From positions 744,001 through 808,000 of the forward strand of contig NZ_CANLVF010000001.1 in NCBI RefSeq assembly GCF_947494555.1: 64,000 bases of DNA, read 5' to 3'. The notes beneath the pieces were generated by a model. The model had not been told where the DNA came from. It did not search any database and saw only the letters and a list, made by a program, of their open reading frames with translations. Numbering within the stretch: the stretch's first letter is position 1; the number at the start of each line of letters is the position of its first letter. Made by a program: the position numbers and the translations under genes. This stretch comes from an uncultured Roseibium sp. (lineage in GTDB: Bacteria > Pseudomonadota > Alphaproteobacteria > Rhizobiales > Stappiaceae). Of this stretch, positions 6,972 to 16,132 are shown piece by piece.

Positions 6972-9887
6972 ATGCAGCAACCGATACGGTTTTTGCTCAA
7001 GTCTACAAGCGTCGTTGCCGTTGCAGTAATGGTCCTATTGGGGCCTGCCGAGGCGCAGACGAGCGATGCGCTGGCCAACTCGACATCGCGGGTCGCACTT
7101 GTGATCGGGAACTCCGCCTATCGTTCGGTCGCGCCTTTGCCTAATCCTGTTAATGACGCGGAACTCGTGGCCGAGAGATTGTGGGAAGCCGGATTTGAGG
7201 TCATCGAGACGATCGACGGCGATCGCGAAAAGATGCTCGCCGACCTTGCCACTTTCCGCAGCCGGTTGCGCGAAGGCAGCGAAGCTTTGTTCTACTACGC
7301 CGGGCATGGCGTGCAGATTGGCGGACGCAATTATCTGCTGCCGGTATCTGTCGCGCCCAAGTCGGTTGAAGAACTGATAGAGCAGTCAATCGACGCGCAG
7401 CTCTTCGTGGACATCATGTCCAATTCGGGCGCAAAGCTGAACATTGTTCTGCTTGATGCCTGCCGCAACAATCCGTTCGGCGAAATAACCGCAGAAGAAA
7501 CCGATACCATTGCGTCAAGAGCGATCAGCCTGGGGGCTTCGCGCGAAGAAGTTTCCCGCGGCCTGGAACAATTGTCCGAGTCAAGCCGTGGCGGTCTGGC
7601 CGAGATGACGGCGGGTGATACCGAAACGATCATCAGTTTTGCGACCGCGCCGGGGTCCGTGGCATATGATGGTGAAGGTCGGCACAGTCCCTATACACAG
7701 GCGATCGCCGACAACATCAGCGAGCCGGGTCTTGAAATTGTCGACCTCTTCCGCCGGATCCGGGGCCACGTAAGAGAAACCACGGCCGGTGAACAGATTA
7801 CCTGGACGACAAGCACGCTTGAAAGCCGGTTCTATTTCATGCCGGAGATCGACGACCTGCGGGCCGCGACGACCGGCATGTCCATTGCCTCCGACACGCT
7901 CGGCGGCCTTCCGCCGCGCCGCGTAATTGATCGGACTTTCTGGCGCTCCATTCGCGAAAGTGACAGGACAGAAGCGTTTGCGTCCTATATCCGGACAATG
8001 CCGGGCGGCGCGTTTGTCGAAGATGCCAAGGAACAGTTGCGGCAACTGGGTGGCGATCCCGATGCTATTCTGGTCTCAGATACCACGCTTCCGGAACCGG
8101 AGCGCCGGGAGACCGGAGCGCTTGAGGACGGCGTACGTGAGGAGTTCGAGGCCACGCTCAACGCAGCACAGATCACGATACCTATCGGCGTCGGCACGAA
8201 ACCGTTTGAGAGCGAGCAGGATGAAACAGGCTGGATCTACGTGGAGAGCGCTTCGCGTCTTGGCGTAGTCACTGAAAGTTCCGGTAAGCCTATTCATGGC
8301 GGCACGGTGCACTGGCTCGCAAATGACAATGAGTTGTCCTACACGCCGCAGATCGGCTCCAATGGCGGGCGCGACAAATTCCGAAGCGTTGCCTTGCGCG
8401 ATGAAGGGAATACGTCCCCGATCGAGGCGCAACTGGATGTGTATGTCGACGCCTGCGATATCCTTGCAGGCAATCCCTATGACAGCCAACGCGTAACGGC
8501 GGGAACACGGCAATTCATCATTGACCGGAACTTCGACGCCGCGATTGAAGTGTGTGAAATCGCCGTTGCCAACTACCCGGATGTGGAACGGTTCTGGGCG
8601 CAGCTCGCCCGCGCCTATCGTTCTGCCGGTGAATACGACAAAGCGATTGAATGGCAGCAGAAGGCCGTTGATGCAGGCTACGCCTCCGCAATGGTATACC
8701 TCGGACAAATGCATCTTGACGCACAAGCGGTGCCGCGTGACTTTGCCCGCGCAAAGGAACTGTTTGAAGAAGCCGCGGACCGCGGTGAAACGGCAGCATA
8801 TACGGCACTGGCGTGGATCTACCGTGCAGGTGTCGGTGTCCCTCAGGACTATGCGCAAGCGCTTGAATTTTATCGCGAAGGCGCGGATCTTGGAAACGAT
8901 TGGGCGATGACGAATATCGCCGAGTTCTACCAGAAAGGCTTTGGTGTCGAGAAGGATCCGAATGAGGCGGTCAACTGGTATACCGCAGCCGCGAAAAGCG
9001 GGGAACTGACCGCGCAAACTCGTCTCGCGCGCATGTATCAGAGAGGCGACGAAATTCCCCAAGATTTTGGCGAAGCCCGGTTCTGGTTCGAGACAGCGGC
9101 TGGTCGAGGCGTGCCGAATGCGCTTACGAGACTCGGGATCATGTATGAAGCCGGGCAGGGGGTTGATCAGGACATAGAAGCCGCCGTCCGTCTTTTCACG
9201 CGGGCAGCGCGCGAAAGCGATTCCGAAGCGTTTTATCGCCTTGGGCGCGTTTACGCATCACGTCACCCGCTTTTCGACGATCCGGGCCGTGCCGCGACAC
9301 TTTTCGAGCGGGCTGTCTCAGAAGAAGTCTATGGCGCCGGCCGTGGCCTTGGAAAGCTCTTGTTCGAGGGGCGAGGTGTCCCCAAAGACGTTTCCAGAGC
9401 GCGTGATCTTTTTGCGTTGGAAGCTGAAAAGAATCCGTGGGCGGCGCGGGACGCCGGACGCGCCTGGGCGTCTTCAGAAGGCGCTGAACCAAATTTTGAA
9501 GAGGCTGCGCGCTGGTTCCGGGTTGCCGCCGAAGGCGGTGTGCCCTGGGCTGCGCTGGATCTGGCCAGGATGAGCGAAGCGGGTCGTGGCGTTCCAAAGG
9601 ACCGCCTGGCAGCTCTTGTGTGGTACGCAACGGCGCTCGGGCTGAGCGACGATGCAAAACTGGCCGAAACCGTCGGTAAAAGCACGTCGTCCTACAGCCA
9701 AAAGGAGCGGGTTGCCGCTGCGCAGACGATTCTTTTGAGGCTGGGCGTCTTGTCAGGCACAGCTGACGGACAGTATGGCCCTGCAACACGCAGGGCCTTG
9801 AACGATGCCTTTTCCAGTCGCGGTCTTTCCGCGCCCGGCGACGACATCACGCTCGACGTCCTGTCGACACTTACACAAATGAATTGA
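6972..9887 (+). CDS. Secreted caspase-like protease with Sel1 repeats and peptidoglycan-binding domain
   Basis: This 971-aa exported protein has three parts. A signal peptide (about 1-29, ending PAEAQ) is followed by a caspase-like/metacaspase C14 domain at about 40-290 with a complete-looking dyad: His112 in YYAGHG and Cys164 in LLDACRNN. A linker with beta-rich sequence (about 410-490) leads to roughly nine Sel1-type TPR repeats (about 520-880; AxYWYxxAAxxG patterns such as AVNWYTAAAKSGELTAQ). The C-terminus is a PG_binding_1 domain (LGVLSGTADGQYGPATRRAL). I choose ATG 6972, preceded by GAGAAG, over TTG 6960. It is presumably a periplasmic or wall-associated protease or scaffold; substrates are unknown. 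Confidence 0.85.
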   Translation: MQQPIRFLLKSTSVVAVAVMVLLGPAEAQTSDALANSTSRVALVIGNSAYRSVAPLPNPVNDAELVAERLWEAGFEVIETIDGDREKMLADLATFRSRLREGSEALFYYAGHGVQIGGRNYLLPVSVAPKSVEELIEQSIDAQLFVDIMSNSGAKLNIVLLDACRNNPFGEITAEETDTIASRAISLGASREEVSRGLEQLSESSRGGLAEMTAGDTETIISFATAPGSVAYDGEGRHSPYTQAIADNISEPGLEIVDLFRRIRGHVRETTAGEQITWTTSTLESRFYFMPEIDDLRAATTGMSIASDTLGGLPPRRVIDRTFWRSIRESDRTEAFASYIRTMPGGAFVEDAKEQLRQLGGDPDAILVSDTTLPEPERRETGALEDGVREEFEATLNAAQITIPIGVGTKPFESEQDETGWIYVESASRLGVVTESSGKPIHGGTVHWLANDNELSYTPQIGSNGGRDKFRSVALRDEGNTSPIEAQLDVYVDACDILAGNPYDSQRVTAGTRQFIIDRNFDAAIEVCEIAVANYPDVERFWAQLARAYRSAGEYDKAIEWQQKAVDAGYASAMVYLGQMHLDAQAVPRDFARAKELFEEAADRGETAAYTALAWIYRAGVGVPQDYAQALEFYREGADLGNDWAMTNIAEFYQKGFGVEKDPNEAVNWYTAAAKSGELTAQTRLARMYQRGDEIPQDFGEARFWFETAAGRGVPNALTRLGIMYEAGQGVDQDIEAAVRLFTRAARESDSEAFYRLGRVYASRHPLFDDPGRAATLFERAVSEEVYGAGRGLGKLLFEGRGVPKDVSRARDLFALEAEKNPWAARDAGRAWASSEGAEPNFEEAARWFRVAAEGGVPWAALDLARMSEAGRGVPKDRLAALVWYATALGLSDDAKLAETVGKSTSSYSQKERVAAAQTILLRLGVLSGTADGQYGPATRRALNDAFSSRGLSAPGDDITLDVLSTLTQMN

Positions 9888-9905
9888 GACACAGGCGGGA
9901 ATCCC

Positions 9906-10361
9906 ATGACCAAAAGCACTGCGGTTCTAATCGTCCTCATGGTTTTCCTGACCGGTTGTGTGAGTACCAATCTTCCTGACGTTTCGATCAATGAAGAGGT
10001 CGCGCGTCTTCAGCAACTCGGCTTCAGGCAAGTTACACAGACATCCGACGGAACCCGGATCTTACGTTACAGCGGTCGTGTAACGCGTGCCGTCGAGTGC
10101 CGCCGGAGTGCGGGTGGGGAGTTTGCGCCCATTCCGGCAAGGGGACGAAACGCAGAAGGACAGAGCCAGACTGTCAGCCTTGATGCGTACCTGCAGCTAT
10201 CGCCCGGCGCCGATGGCGTTTTGAGAAACTCCGGCCGCGATGGCATCTACATTCTGACCGTGAAAACGCGTGACGGCCGCCGATCAACGCTTACGGGCAC
10301 CAAGTTCGGACCGCGTGGACAAGGTTCGTTGCCATCGGGTCTGACTTGCCGGGCAGCCTGA
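9906..10361 (+). CDS. Outer-membrane-type lipoprotein, unknown function
   Basis: This is a 151-aa lipoprotein. The N-terminal signal ends in a lipobox LTGC with Cys near residue 18, followed by VSTN, so it lacks the +2 Asp inner-membrane retention signal. The mature domain has repeated short strands (GTRILRYSGRVTRAVECR, GIYILTVKTRDGR) suggesting a small beta fold. It lies 18 bp behind the caspase-like gene and overlaps the next gene by 16 bp, so it belongs to the same transcription unit. Confidence 0.7.
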   Translation: MTKSTAVLIVLMVFLTGCVSTNLPDVSINEEVARLQQLGFRQVTQTSDGTRILRYSGRVTRAVECRRSAGGEFAPIPARGRNAEGQSQTVSLDAYLQLSPGADGVLRNSGRDGIYILTVKTRDGRRSTLTGTKFGPRGQGSLPSGLTCRAA

Positions 10362-12601
10362 CCGGGCTGACCTTGTTGGCTCGTTCATCCGCCATAAGGC
10401 TTGATATCTGCGTCCTTGCGGACATCCGGAAAGGGGATGTCGCATCCCCATCGCATGCGGCTTCGCTCGAGGCCTTTGTTGCGGAAGCCTATAGCGTTGG
10501 AGTGTTGCCGGTTGCGTCTCCGGCCATCGCGTCGGACCCCTATACTCTAGATCCTTGCTACCGACGCCTCTTCGAGGACGCGCGGATTACGCGATTGGCG
10601 CCGGGAGCAGCTGTCGAGTGCTCCCTTGCTCTCGGCTTAGATGCCCGGCTTTTTGCGGCACCAATGAACGCTGCATGCAACATCAAGGCGGAGCATCGCG
10701 TCGTTACACTCGAGCGGCCGGCGTCGTTCACCTCGCTAACACCACGACAGCGAGAGCTCATGCGCAGTTATGCCGAGGAGGTGTTAGGCGGTTCGATCGT
10801 CTGGGCGCCGAACACAAGGATCTCCCGGGACGCACTTTTTTTTGCCGCCCCCCATTGGCCGACGACCGAAAAAGATTGGGTGCCTGTAGTGCCAACGCAT
10901 ACACCACGGCTGCGCGAGGCGACTGAGGGTGCCAGGCCGAGCGTTGGCATGGCGCGTGTTGCGCGTGCGCGGCCGGTGCTTCCGGCGGACTGGGGCGAGA
11001 ACGAAGACTATGACTTTAGTTCGGCAAATGTAATGTGGCGTCTGCGATTGGCTCCGGACGCACATCGTCCAAGCTGGCCTCAAGCCGCACCCATGCAGGT
11101 CTGGCCCGACACCGAAATCTCATTGGCGGATTTTTTTGCAAAGATTGACATCCTCGCAAATGCCGATACAGCCGCCGAAGAACCGTGCCCGATTGAAGTG
11201 CTCTATTCGCTCCGAAGTGGCGTTGTTCCCTTTCTGGAACCTGAATACAGGACTGTCTTCTCCGGCACGGCAATTTATGGCCGTTGCTCTGAACTGACCC
11301 AGCGTGCACTTGAGTTTTACGACAACCCGGATCTTGCTTCTGATCTTCGAGACGGTGCCGAAGACCTGATCGCCACGACCTTCTCAGCGAATGCTGCGGT
11401 CAAGTGGTTGAGACTTGTGATCGGCAAGCCCCGTGTGAACTCCTTTGCACCTGCCGTTCACGCGACACCAAATTCCACAGCGCTTTTCTTTTCGACGAAT
11501 GGTGTTGGCCTTGGTCACCTGACACGGCAGCTTGCCATTGCGCGCCGGTTGCCGTCCCGGATAACGCCGGTATTTCTCAGTCACTCGAAAGCCATCGATA
11601 TCATCGGTGCGCATGGCTTTGTTGCCGAGCACTTGCCGTACCATGCCGCTTATGGAGAACGAAAGGAACACTGGAACGCGGCCCTTGCCGACGCGCTTGA
11701 GACAGCGATTGCCTTCTATCGCCCTCGGGCAGTCGTCTTTGACGGGAATGTTCCTTTTGTCGGACTTATGAAGGCAATGGAAGCGTCGCCGGATGCGGGG
11801 CGTGTTTGGATCCGGCGGGCGTTTTGGGGATCCAACCGGGATCTTGACGCGTTGGAGCGAGGAGAGGCATTTGACCTGATAGTCGAGCCTGGGGAACTTG
11901 CCTGGGCTCGTGATGATGGTCCTACGGTCGCTTTGCGGCCGCACACGCGTGAGGTTCCTCCCGTCACGCTGTTGGATGGCCACGAGCTCCTTGAAAGGTC
12001 GGATGCTTGCGAACGGATTGGGCTTGATCCGGACCAGACAAACATCCTGATTGCACTGGGTGCCGGGAACAACATCGATACAAGCAACATGATCGCGCGG
12101 GCGCTCGCCCATCTCCATGGGCGCAGTCGAGTAGGTGTCGCCGTTGCACAATGGCGTATTGCCGAAGAGGCGCTTGAGCTCCCGCCCGGTGTTGCACGGC
12201 TCACCGAATACCCCTTTTCCAAATTCCTACGGGCGTTCGATTTTGCGGTCGCAGCAGCGGGTTACAACACGTTCGCAGAGCATGTGAAGGCAGCTTTACC
12301 GACAATCTGGGTCCCGAACGAGCACGCAGAGCAGGACCAGCAGATCCTGAGAGCACGCTTCGCGGTGGCGCAGAACCTGGGCTTGCTTGTCAGGCACGCT
12401 GCTCCGTTTGATCTCACCGGCAGCCTTGATCGCATGCTTCAAAGCGATGCAGGTGATGAGATGCGCGCTGCTCACGAGCCGTTAAGACAAGAGTATTCGA
12501 CCAACGGCGCGGTTGCCACGGCGCAAGCCATTGCAAGCTTGTGTGAGACGGTCATTGTTCGAGAAGGGCAAAAGAACGAGACGTTTCAGGTTCTTCCTTG
12601 A
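10346..12601 (+). CDS. Two-domain protein with MurG/GT28-like glycosyltransferase C-terminus
   Basis: This 751-aa protein has a C-terminal half (about 370-735) that reads as a GT-B glycosyltransferase of the MurG/MGT type: a start FFSTNGVGLGHLTRQLAIA, the donor-side strand NILIALGAGNN, and FDFAVAAAGYNTFAEHVKAA matching the acceptor/donor loop in which such enzymes carry a GG-Y/N-T motif. The N-terminal 350 residues begin with a strand (RLDICVLADIRKGD) and match no family I know. No membrane segment is visible. The start is a TTG at 10346 inside the previous gene; a later TTG near 10373 is also possible. It may pair with the divergent glycosyltransferase operon. Confidence 0.7.
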   Translation: MPGSLTGLTLLARSSAIRLDICVLADIRKGDVASPSHAASLEAFVAEAYSVGVLPVASPAIASDPYTLDPCYRRLFEDARITRLAPGAAVECSLALGLDARLFAAPMNAACNIKAEHRVVTLERPASFTSLTPRQRELMRSYAEEVLGGSIVWAPNTRISRDALFFAAPHWPTTEKDWVPVVPTHTPRLREATEGARPSVGMARVARARPVLPADWGENEDYDFSSANVMWRLRLAPDAHRPSWPQAAPMQVWPDTEISLADFFAKIDILANADTAAEEPCPIEVLYSLRSGVVPFLEPEYRTVFSGTAIYGRCSELTQRALEFYDNPDLASDLRDGAEDLIATTFSANAAVKWLRLVIGKPRVNSFAPAVHATPNSTALFFSTNGVGLGHLTRQLAIARRLPSRITPVFLSHSKAIDIIGAHGFVAEHLPYHAAYGERKEHWNAALADALETAIAFYRPRAVVFDGNVPFVGLMKAMEASPDAGRVWIRRAFWGSNRDLDALERGEAFDLIVEPGELAWARDDGPTVALRPHTREVPPVTLLDGHELLERSDACERIGLDPDQTNILIALGAGNNIDTSNMIARALAHLHGRSRVGVAVAQWRIAEEALELPPGVARLTEYPFSKFLRAFDFAVAAAGYNTFAEHVKAALPTIWVPNEHAEQDQQILRARFAVAQNLGLLVRHAAPFDLTGSLDRMLQSDAGDEMRAAHEPLRQEYSTNGAVATAQAIASLCETVIVREGQKNETFQVLP

Positions 12602-12644
12602 ATGAAGACGCTCTGCCGGACTGAAGCTTCCGCAATGCTGCTTA

Positions 12645-12905
12645 TACCAAGCTCAAGAAGTAAGGACCTATCTGATGGCGCTGTTCCGGTTTGCCGGCAA
12701 GGCGCTTTGTGCAGGACGGCCTGGTTGGCCGTTCAAACAAGGCAACGCCGTCCGGAGAGCCGGAACAGGCCACCGAAGGCCACGTTTGAAGGCTGTTCCG
12801 CCGCGTCGCAGGTTTTGGACGATAAACCATATCGCCTGGCAACCTGCTTCTTGCCGAACAGCCTTCAAACCCGGTCAGATCGGTTCTTTTTTCTTGAGCT
12901 TGGTA
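12645..12905. mobile_element. MITE-like element with about 32-bp terminal inverted repeats
   Basis: The left end TACCAAGCTCAAGAA (12645-12659) is the exact reverse complement of the right end TTCTTGAGCTTGGTA (12891-12905), and the pairing continues inward to about 32 bp with a few mismatches. TA dinucleotides form both outer borders, as expected of IS630/Tc1-mariner-type insertion. Inside are further inverted pieces (TTCAAAC/GTTTGAA) but no convincing gene. This element explains most of the 460-bp gap after the 751-aa gene. Confidence 0.65.
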
Positions 12906-12995
12906 CTATTTCCCGAACCCAATCTGTTCACTGAATGGCTGTCCGCAAAGCTTCACTGGCGCTTCACCGCGACGGCCGTACGAGGATCTCAAGGC

Positions 12996-13025
12996 AAAAA
13001 AACACCGGGCCGATAGGGCCCGGTG
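12996..13025 (-). terminator. Rho-independent terminator of the VPLPA-CTERM gene
   Basis: A 9-bp GC stem, CACCGGGCC/GGCCCGGTG with a short loop, is followed on the minus strand by a run of seven T. It lies about 40 bp beyond the stop of the minus-strand gene. Confidence 0.8.
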
Positions 13026-13065
13026 CGATTTCGATTTGTCGTGACTGCGGGGTATCGCGTCCCGA

Positions 13066-13740
13066 TCAGGCTTCCGAACGGCGGCGCATGCGCATTCCGG
13101 CAAGAACCGCAAGTCCGACCGGAAGCAAAGCCAGACCTGCAGGCAACGGCACTGGTGTAAGCTTCAGGTTGAAGTCACAAGTGGAATTGCTACCGCAAGG
13201 GCTTCCAGGGTCACCGTTCTGGTTCGCTGTGTAGAACCATCCAGACAGCCCCAAGTCGCCGTTCTTGTCGTTTGCGCCAATACCATACTGATAGGTGTAT
13301 TTACCGTACGGCTGCGGCTTCATAAGCAGATTGTAAACCGCGCTGATGCCGTTAAATCCGGTCAGCGTGGAAGTCGGCAGCAGATCCATGAAGGACCACT
13401 GCGTTTCATCACCGTTACCCGTTCCCTTGGCGTGCGGCGCCGACGTGATAGCCACCTGCTGAGCCCAGTTCCGGAAATTGCCGAAGTTCAGGTTCACGTC
13501 GAATCCAGCTGTTGCTAGGGTTCCGTCCGTGGTCGCCGTGCCGACCAACGTGCCGGTTCCGTCGTCGTAACGTGTGAACAGTGCGCCTGAAGCGAAGTGA
13601 TACCGGTTGCCATTCATGTAAAGGCTGTGTTGGCCGGAATTGTAGCTCATCACGTCATACTGCTCGACAATCGCAGCTGCGGATGCAACCGATATGCTGA
13701 ATGGCAATAGCAAAATTGCTATTAAGCTCTTACGAAACAT
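13066..13740 (-). CDS. VPLPA-CTERM sorting-domain protein
   Basis: This is a 224-aa exported protein. An N-terminal signal peptide (residues 1-22, ending VASAAA) precedes a beta-rich mature domain with many Gly, Asn and Tyr residues. The C-terminus is a tripartite sorting signal: VPLPAGL, a hydrophobic stretch LALLPVGLAVLAG, and a basic tail MRMRRRSEA. This matches VPLPA-CTERM proteins processed by an exosortase/archaeosortase system in marine alphaproteobacteria. The sorting enzyme is not in the window. Two Cys residues near the C-terminal side (GSPCGSNSTCDF) may form a disulfide. It is monocistronic with its own terminator. Confidence 0.85.
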   Translation of the reverse strand: MFRKSLIAILLLPFSISVASAAAIVEQYDVMSYNSGQHSLYMNGNRYHFASGALFTRYDDGTGTLVGTATTDGTLATAGFDVNLNFGNFRNWAQQVAITSAPHAKGTGNGDETQWSFMDLLPTSTLTGFNGISAVYNLLMKPQPYGKYTYQYGIGANDKNGDLGLSGWFYTANQNGDPGSPCGSNSTCDFNLKLTPVPLPAGLALLPVGLAVLAGMRMRRRSEA

Positions 13741-13998
13741 GGGTTTTACCTCTGGTTGCTATATCTAAACACGCAAATTTGTCTTTATATTAACGAAATT
13801 TTTACAACGTTTCCCTGCGTTAGTCAACCAATCTGATGCATCGGTGCCTTGGTCGCAAGCGCCTACAATCTTGATACAATCCATGGTCGTTTTTCTGTCT
13901 TTCACGACGCCGGATCGACACCTTTCCAAACCACATCAGCAAGGCATGTGCGTCGCTATGAAGGCGGTATTTGTGTCCGCATGCCGCTCGTCAATCGG
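13741..13998. other. Intergenic, AT-richer stretch between two minus-strand genes
   Basis: The first 80 bases are AT-rich and should hold the promoter of the VPLPA-CTERM gene. I see no convincing gene, terminator or repeat in the remainder. Confidence 0.4.
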
Positions 13999-14544
13999 TC
14001 AGGATCCCGCGATCTCTTGCAGTTGCCGGACCGTTTCAGGGCGATCCCACTGAGCGGGGCCAATCATCCGACCCAACTCGCGGCCGTCGGGCCCGATCAG
14101 AACCGTCGTTGGAATGCCGACGACATTGAGCGCCCTCATGATGTTCTGCGCGGGATCCATATAGACAGGCAGGTCCTTTAGATCGTGGCGTTTATAAAAG
14201 CGCTCGACCGCACCCGCACCGTTCACATCAATTGATATCGGCAGCAACTCGATATTGCTTCCACGCAGGTCGCGCGCCAACTGATCAAGCGCGGGCATCT
14301 CTTCGCGGCAAGGTTCGCACCAGGTCGCCCACACGTTCACAAACACATAGCTTCCTTCAAAAGCCTTGAGATCCACCTGAGCGCCGGCTTCGTCCGTGAA
14401 TTTCGCGTCTGGAAGCTCGCGCGGTGTTTCCAACATGGCAATCCGGCCCATCGGCAGTTCTGTTGGAAACAGAATGGGGTAAACGTTCGCAACGGTCACG
14501 AAACTACCGATGATGATGAGGAAAGTAACGAGTGACGAACGCAT
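13999..14544 (-). CDS. TlpA-family thiol:disulfide oxidoreductase
   Basis: This membrane-anchored periplasmic thioredoxin-like protein of about 181 aa has a single N-terminal hydrophobic segment (about residues 4-26). The thioredoxin domain carries the redox motif WCEPC (Cys76, Cys79) in the context FVNVWATWCEPCREEMPAL, and a cis-Pro region VGIPTTVL. The TlpA/ResA/CcmG class reduces disulfides during cytochrome c or copper-site maturation; no cytochrome genes are nearby, so the client is unknown. I start it at ATG 14544 rather than 14607 because the preceding 21 residues look non-coding and the anchor begins directly after Met. Confidence 0.85.
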   Translation of the reverse strand: MRSSLVTFLIIIGSFVTVANVYPILFPTELPMGRIAMLETPRELPDAKFTDEAGAQVDLKAFEGSYVFVNVWATWCEPCREEMPALDQLARDLRGSNIELLPISIDVNGAGAVERFYKRHDLKDLPVYMDPAQNIMRALNVVGIPTTVLIGPDGRELGRMIGPAQWDRPETVRQLQEIAGS

Positions 14545-14800
14545 TGTGACGGCTAGACCCGGTTTCGAGTGCAGACCACGCCGGACACTCAAAAAAAACA
14601 AACTCAATCTGCGATCAATAGTTCAGATGCAGTCGGTTCGTCGACAGCCAATCCATCAAAAGAACGTGTCTCAACGGGTTCCGTGGCGGTCTGGTACGTG
14701 ACGCTTGGTGCAGACAGCCGGTCAGGTATGCCCGCTCGACCAGACGATTGACGGTAACAGTCCGGTTTTCCCTCATCGATCTGCGAGTAGCTTCAAAACC

Positions 14801-16132
14801 CTACTTCGCACGAGCCTTCAGGAATTCACCCACCTCGAGCAGGATGAGTTCGTTGTCATCCGGTGCACCGAGGCTGCGTCCGGCGGAGAATGGAAAATTA
14901 TTGTCGTTGCCGACAATGATATGGGTGTCGTCGATGCGGTCGACGTTCTCGATTGTGACAAACGGAAATGTAAACAATCCGTCTTCCCGTTTTCCTTGCC
15001 TGACAAGGTCATTCGGGTCCTGAATGCGCAGGAGATCGATATAGGCGACCTTGTGAACCGGTTCGCCGGGCGCGACACCTTCCATATCGATGAGGTAGAT
15101 ACGCTTGAAAGCGGCGGGCTTTTTGAAACAGTTTTCGGTCACCCCTTCTTTACAGGCAAATTCTGAGTCGCCCTGACCGCCGTCACGTTCGATGACCAGG
15201 CCACGCGTTTCGTCAATCATGTTGAAGTCGCCAATGGCATGATCAGGTGCTTCGACCGGGTAGAACCAGGACCGACCGGTCCACTCGCGTGTCTGAGCGT
15301 TCATTTCAAGGAGCCGAAGCGCCGTCCTGCCATCCGCTATTGTTTCGTACGCGCCTTTTTCAGTGTCCCAAAGAGGGCCCTCGAGCAAAGGGAAAAGCAT
15401 ATCGCCGTCGACCGACGCAGCGAGCCCTTCGTAACCACGTGAACGCTTGATGTTTTGTTTAACCTCCGGCGCGTCCGGATTTGACAAGCCAATGAAAGGA
15501 TTGTCGGGAGACTGGACGATGACATCATCGACGACCGTTTCGTGGAATTCGGTGATCTTTCCGCTTTCAAGGTCGGCAACGATGATAAAGGGCCCGAATT
15601 CGTCGCCTATGACGATCTGGTCGCCCACGAACTGGAAGCCTTCAATGTCGAAGTCAGCGCCCGTGAGGTATCGCTTTTCGGTTCCTTCCATCGTCAAAGG
15701 AAATGGAACGACCTTGTCCGGGTCGTTCAAAAATACCTGATCTTCGATTTCGACGGTGCCTGTGTCGAAGTCTGGTCTCACCCTTGAGAAAAAGAGCATT
15801 GCGTCCGCAGAGTTGGCCTTGCTGCCAAATCCATTATCGGTCAGGACATAGTACGTGCCGTCACCGACCGTCTTGATACCGGAAAATCCCTGAAGCGGTT
15901 GGCCGTCAAAGGGGAGCGCGCTGCCTTGGGTAGGTGCCGCGTGCGAGCGGCGATTTCCCGGTTCCGTGAATTTGCCTGAAACCTTCAGCGCGTCCGGCGC
16001 GTCGGAGGGTGCCGGAAACAGCGTTTCGGCGGGGAGTACTGCATGACCCGCGAGTGTTGCGTCGAACTGGGTCTGTTGCGCGAAAGCAGATGTTGCCGCG
16101 GTCAAAATCAGTGTCGTCAAAAGCAAGCGCAT
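14801..16132 (-). CDS. Exported esterase-like protein of the phytase-like family
   Basis: This is a 443-aa periplasmic protein. The signal peptide (1-18, ending SAFAQ) is followed by the phytase-like/esterase-like beta-propeller pattern: LQGFSGIKTVGDGTYYVLTD near residue 80, NGFGSK, FDIEGFQFVGDQIVIGDEFGP, and a C-terminal IDDTHIIVGNDNNFPFS. Members are thought to hydrolyse phosphate esters or other esters with bound calcium; DNGFG and DEFGP supply acidic ligands. It is divergent from the symporter operon. The substrate is not known. Confidence 0.8.
   Translation of the reverse strand: MRLLLTTLILTAATSAFAQQTQFDATLAGHAVLPAETLFPAPSDAPDALKVSGKFTEPGNRRSHAAPTQGSALPFDGQPLQGFSGIKTVGDGTYYVLTDNGFGSKANSADAMLFFSRVRPDFDTGTVEIEDQVFLNDPDKVVPFPLTMEGTEKRYLTGADFDIEGFQFVGDQIVIGDEFGPFIIVADLESGKITEFHETVVDDVIVQSPDNPFIGLSNPDAPEVKQNIKRSRGYEGLAASVDGDMLFPLLEGPLWDTEKGAYETIADGRTALRLLEMNAQTREWTGRSWFYPVEAPDHAIGDFNMIDETRGLVIERDGGQGDSEFACKEGVTENCFKKPAAFKRIYLIDMEGVAPGEPVHKVAYIDLLRIQDPNDLVRQGKREDGLFTFPFVTIENVDRIDDTHIIVGNDNNFPFSAGRSLGAPDDNELILLEVGEFLKARAK

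Noticed and set aside
12602-12934. 110-codon frame after the 751-aa gene
   Set aside because: It spans the MITE-like element and both of its inverted ends; the product has no protein-like features.
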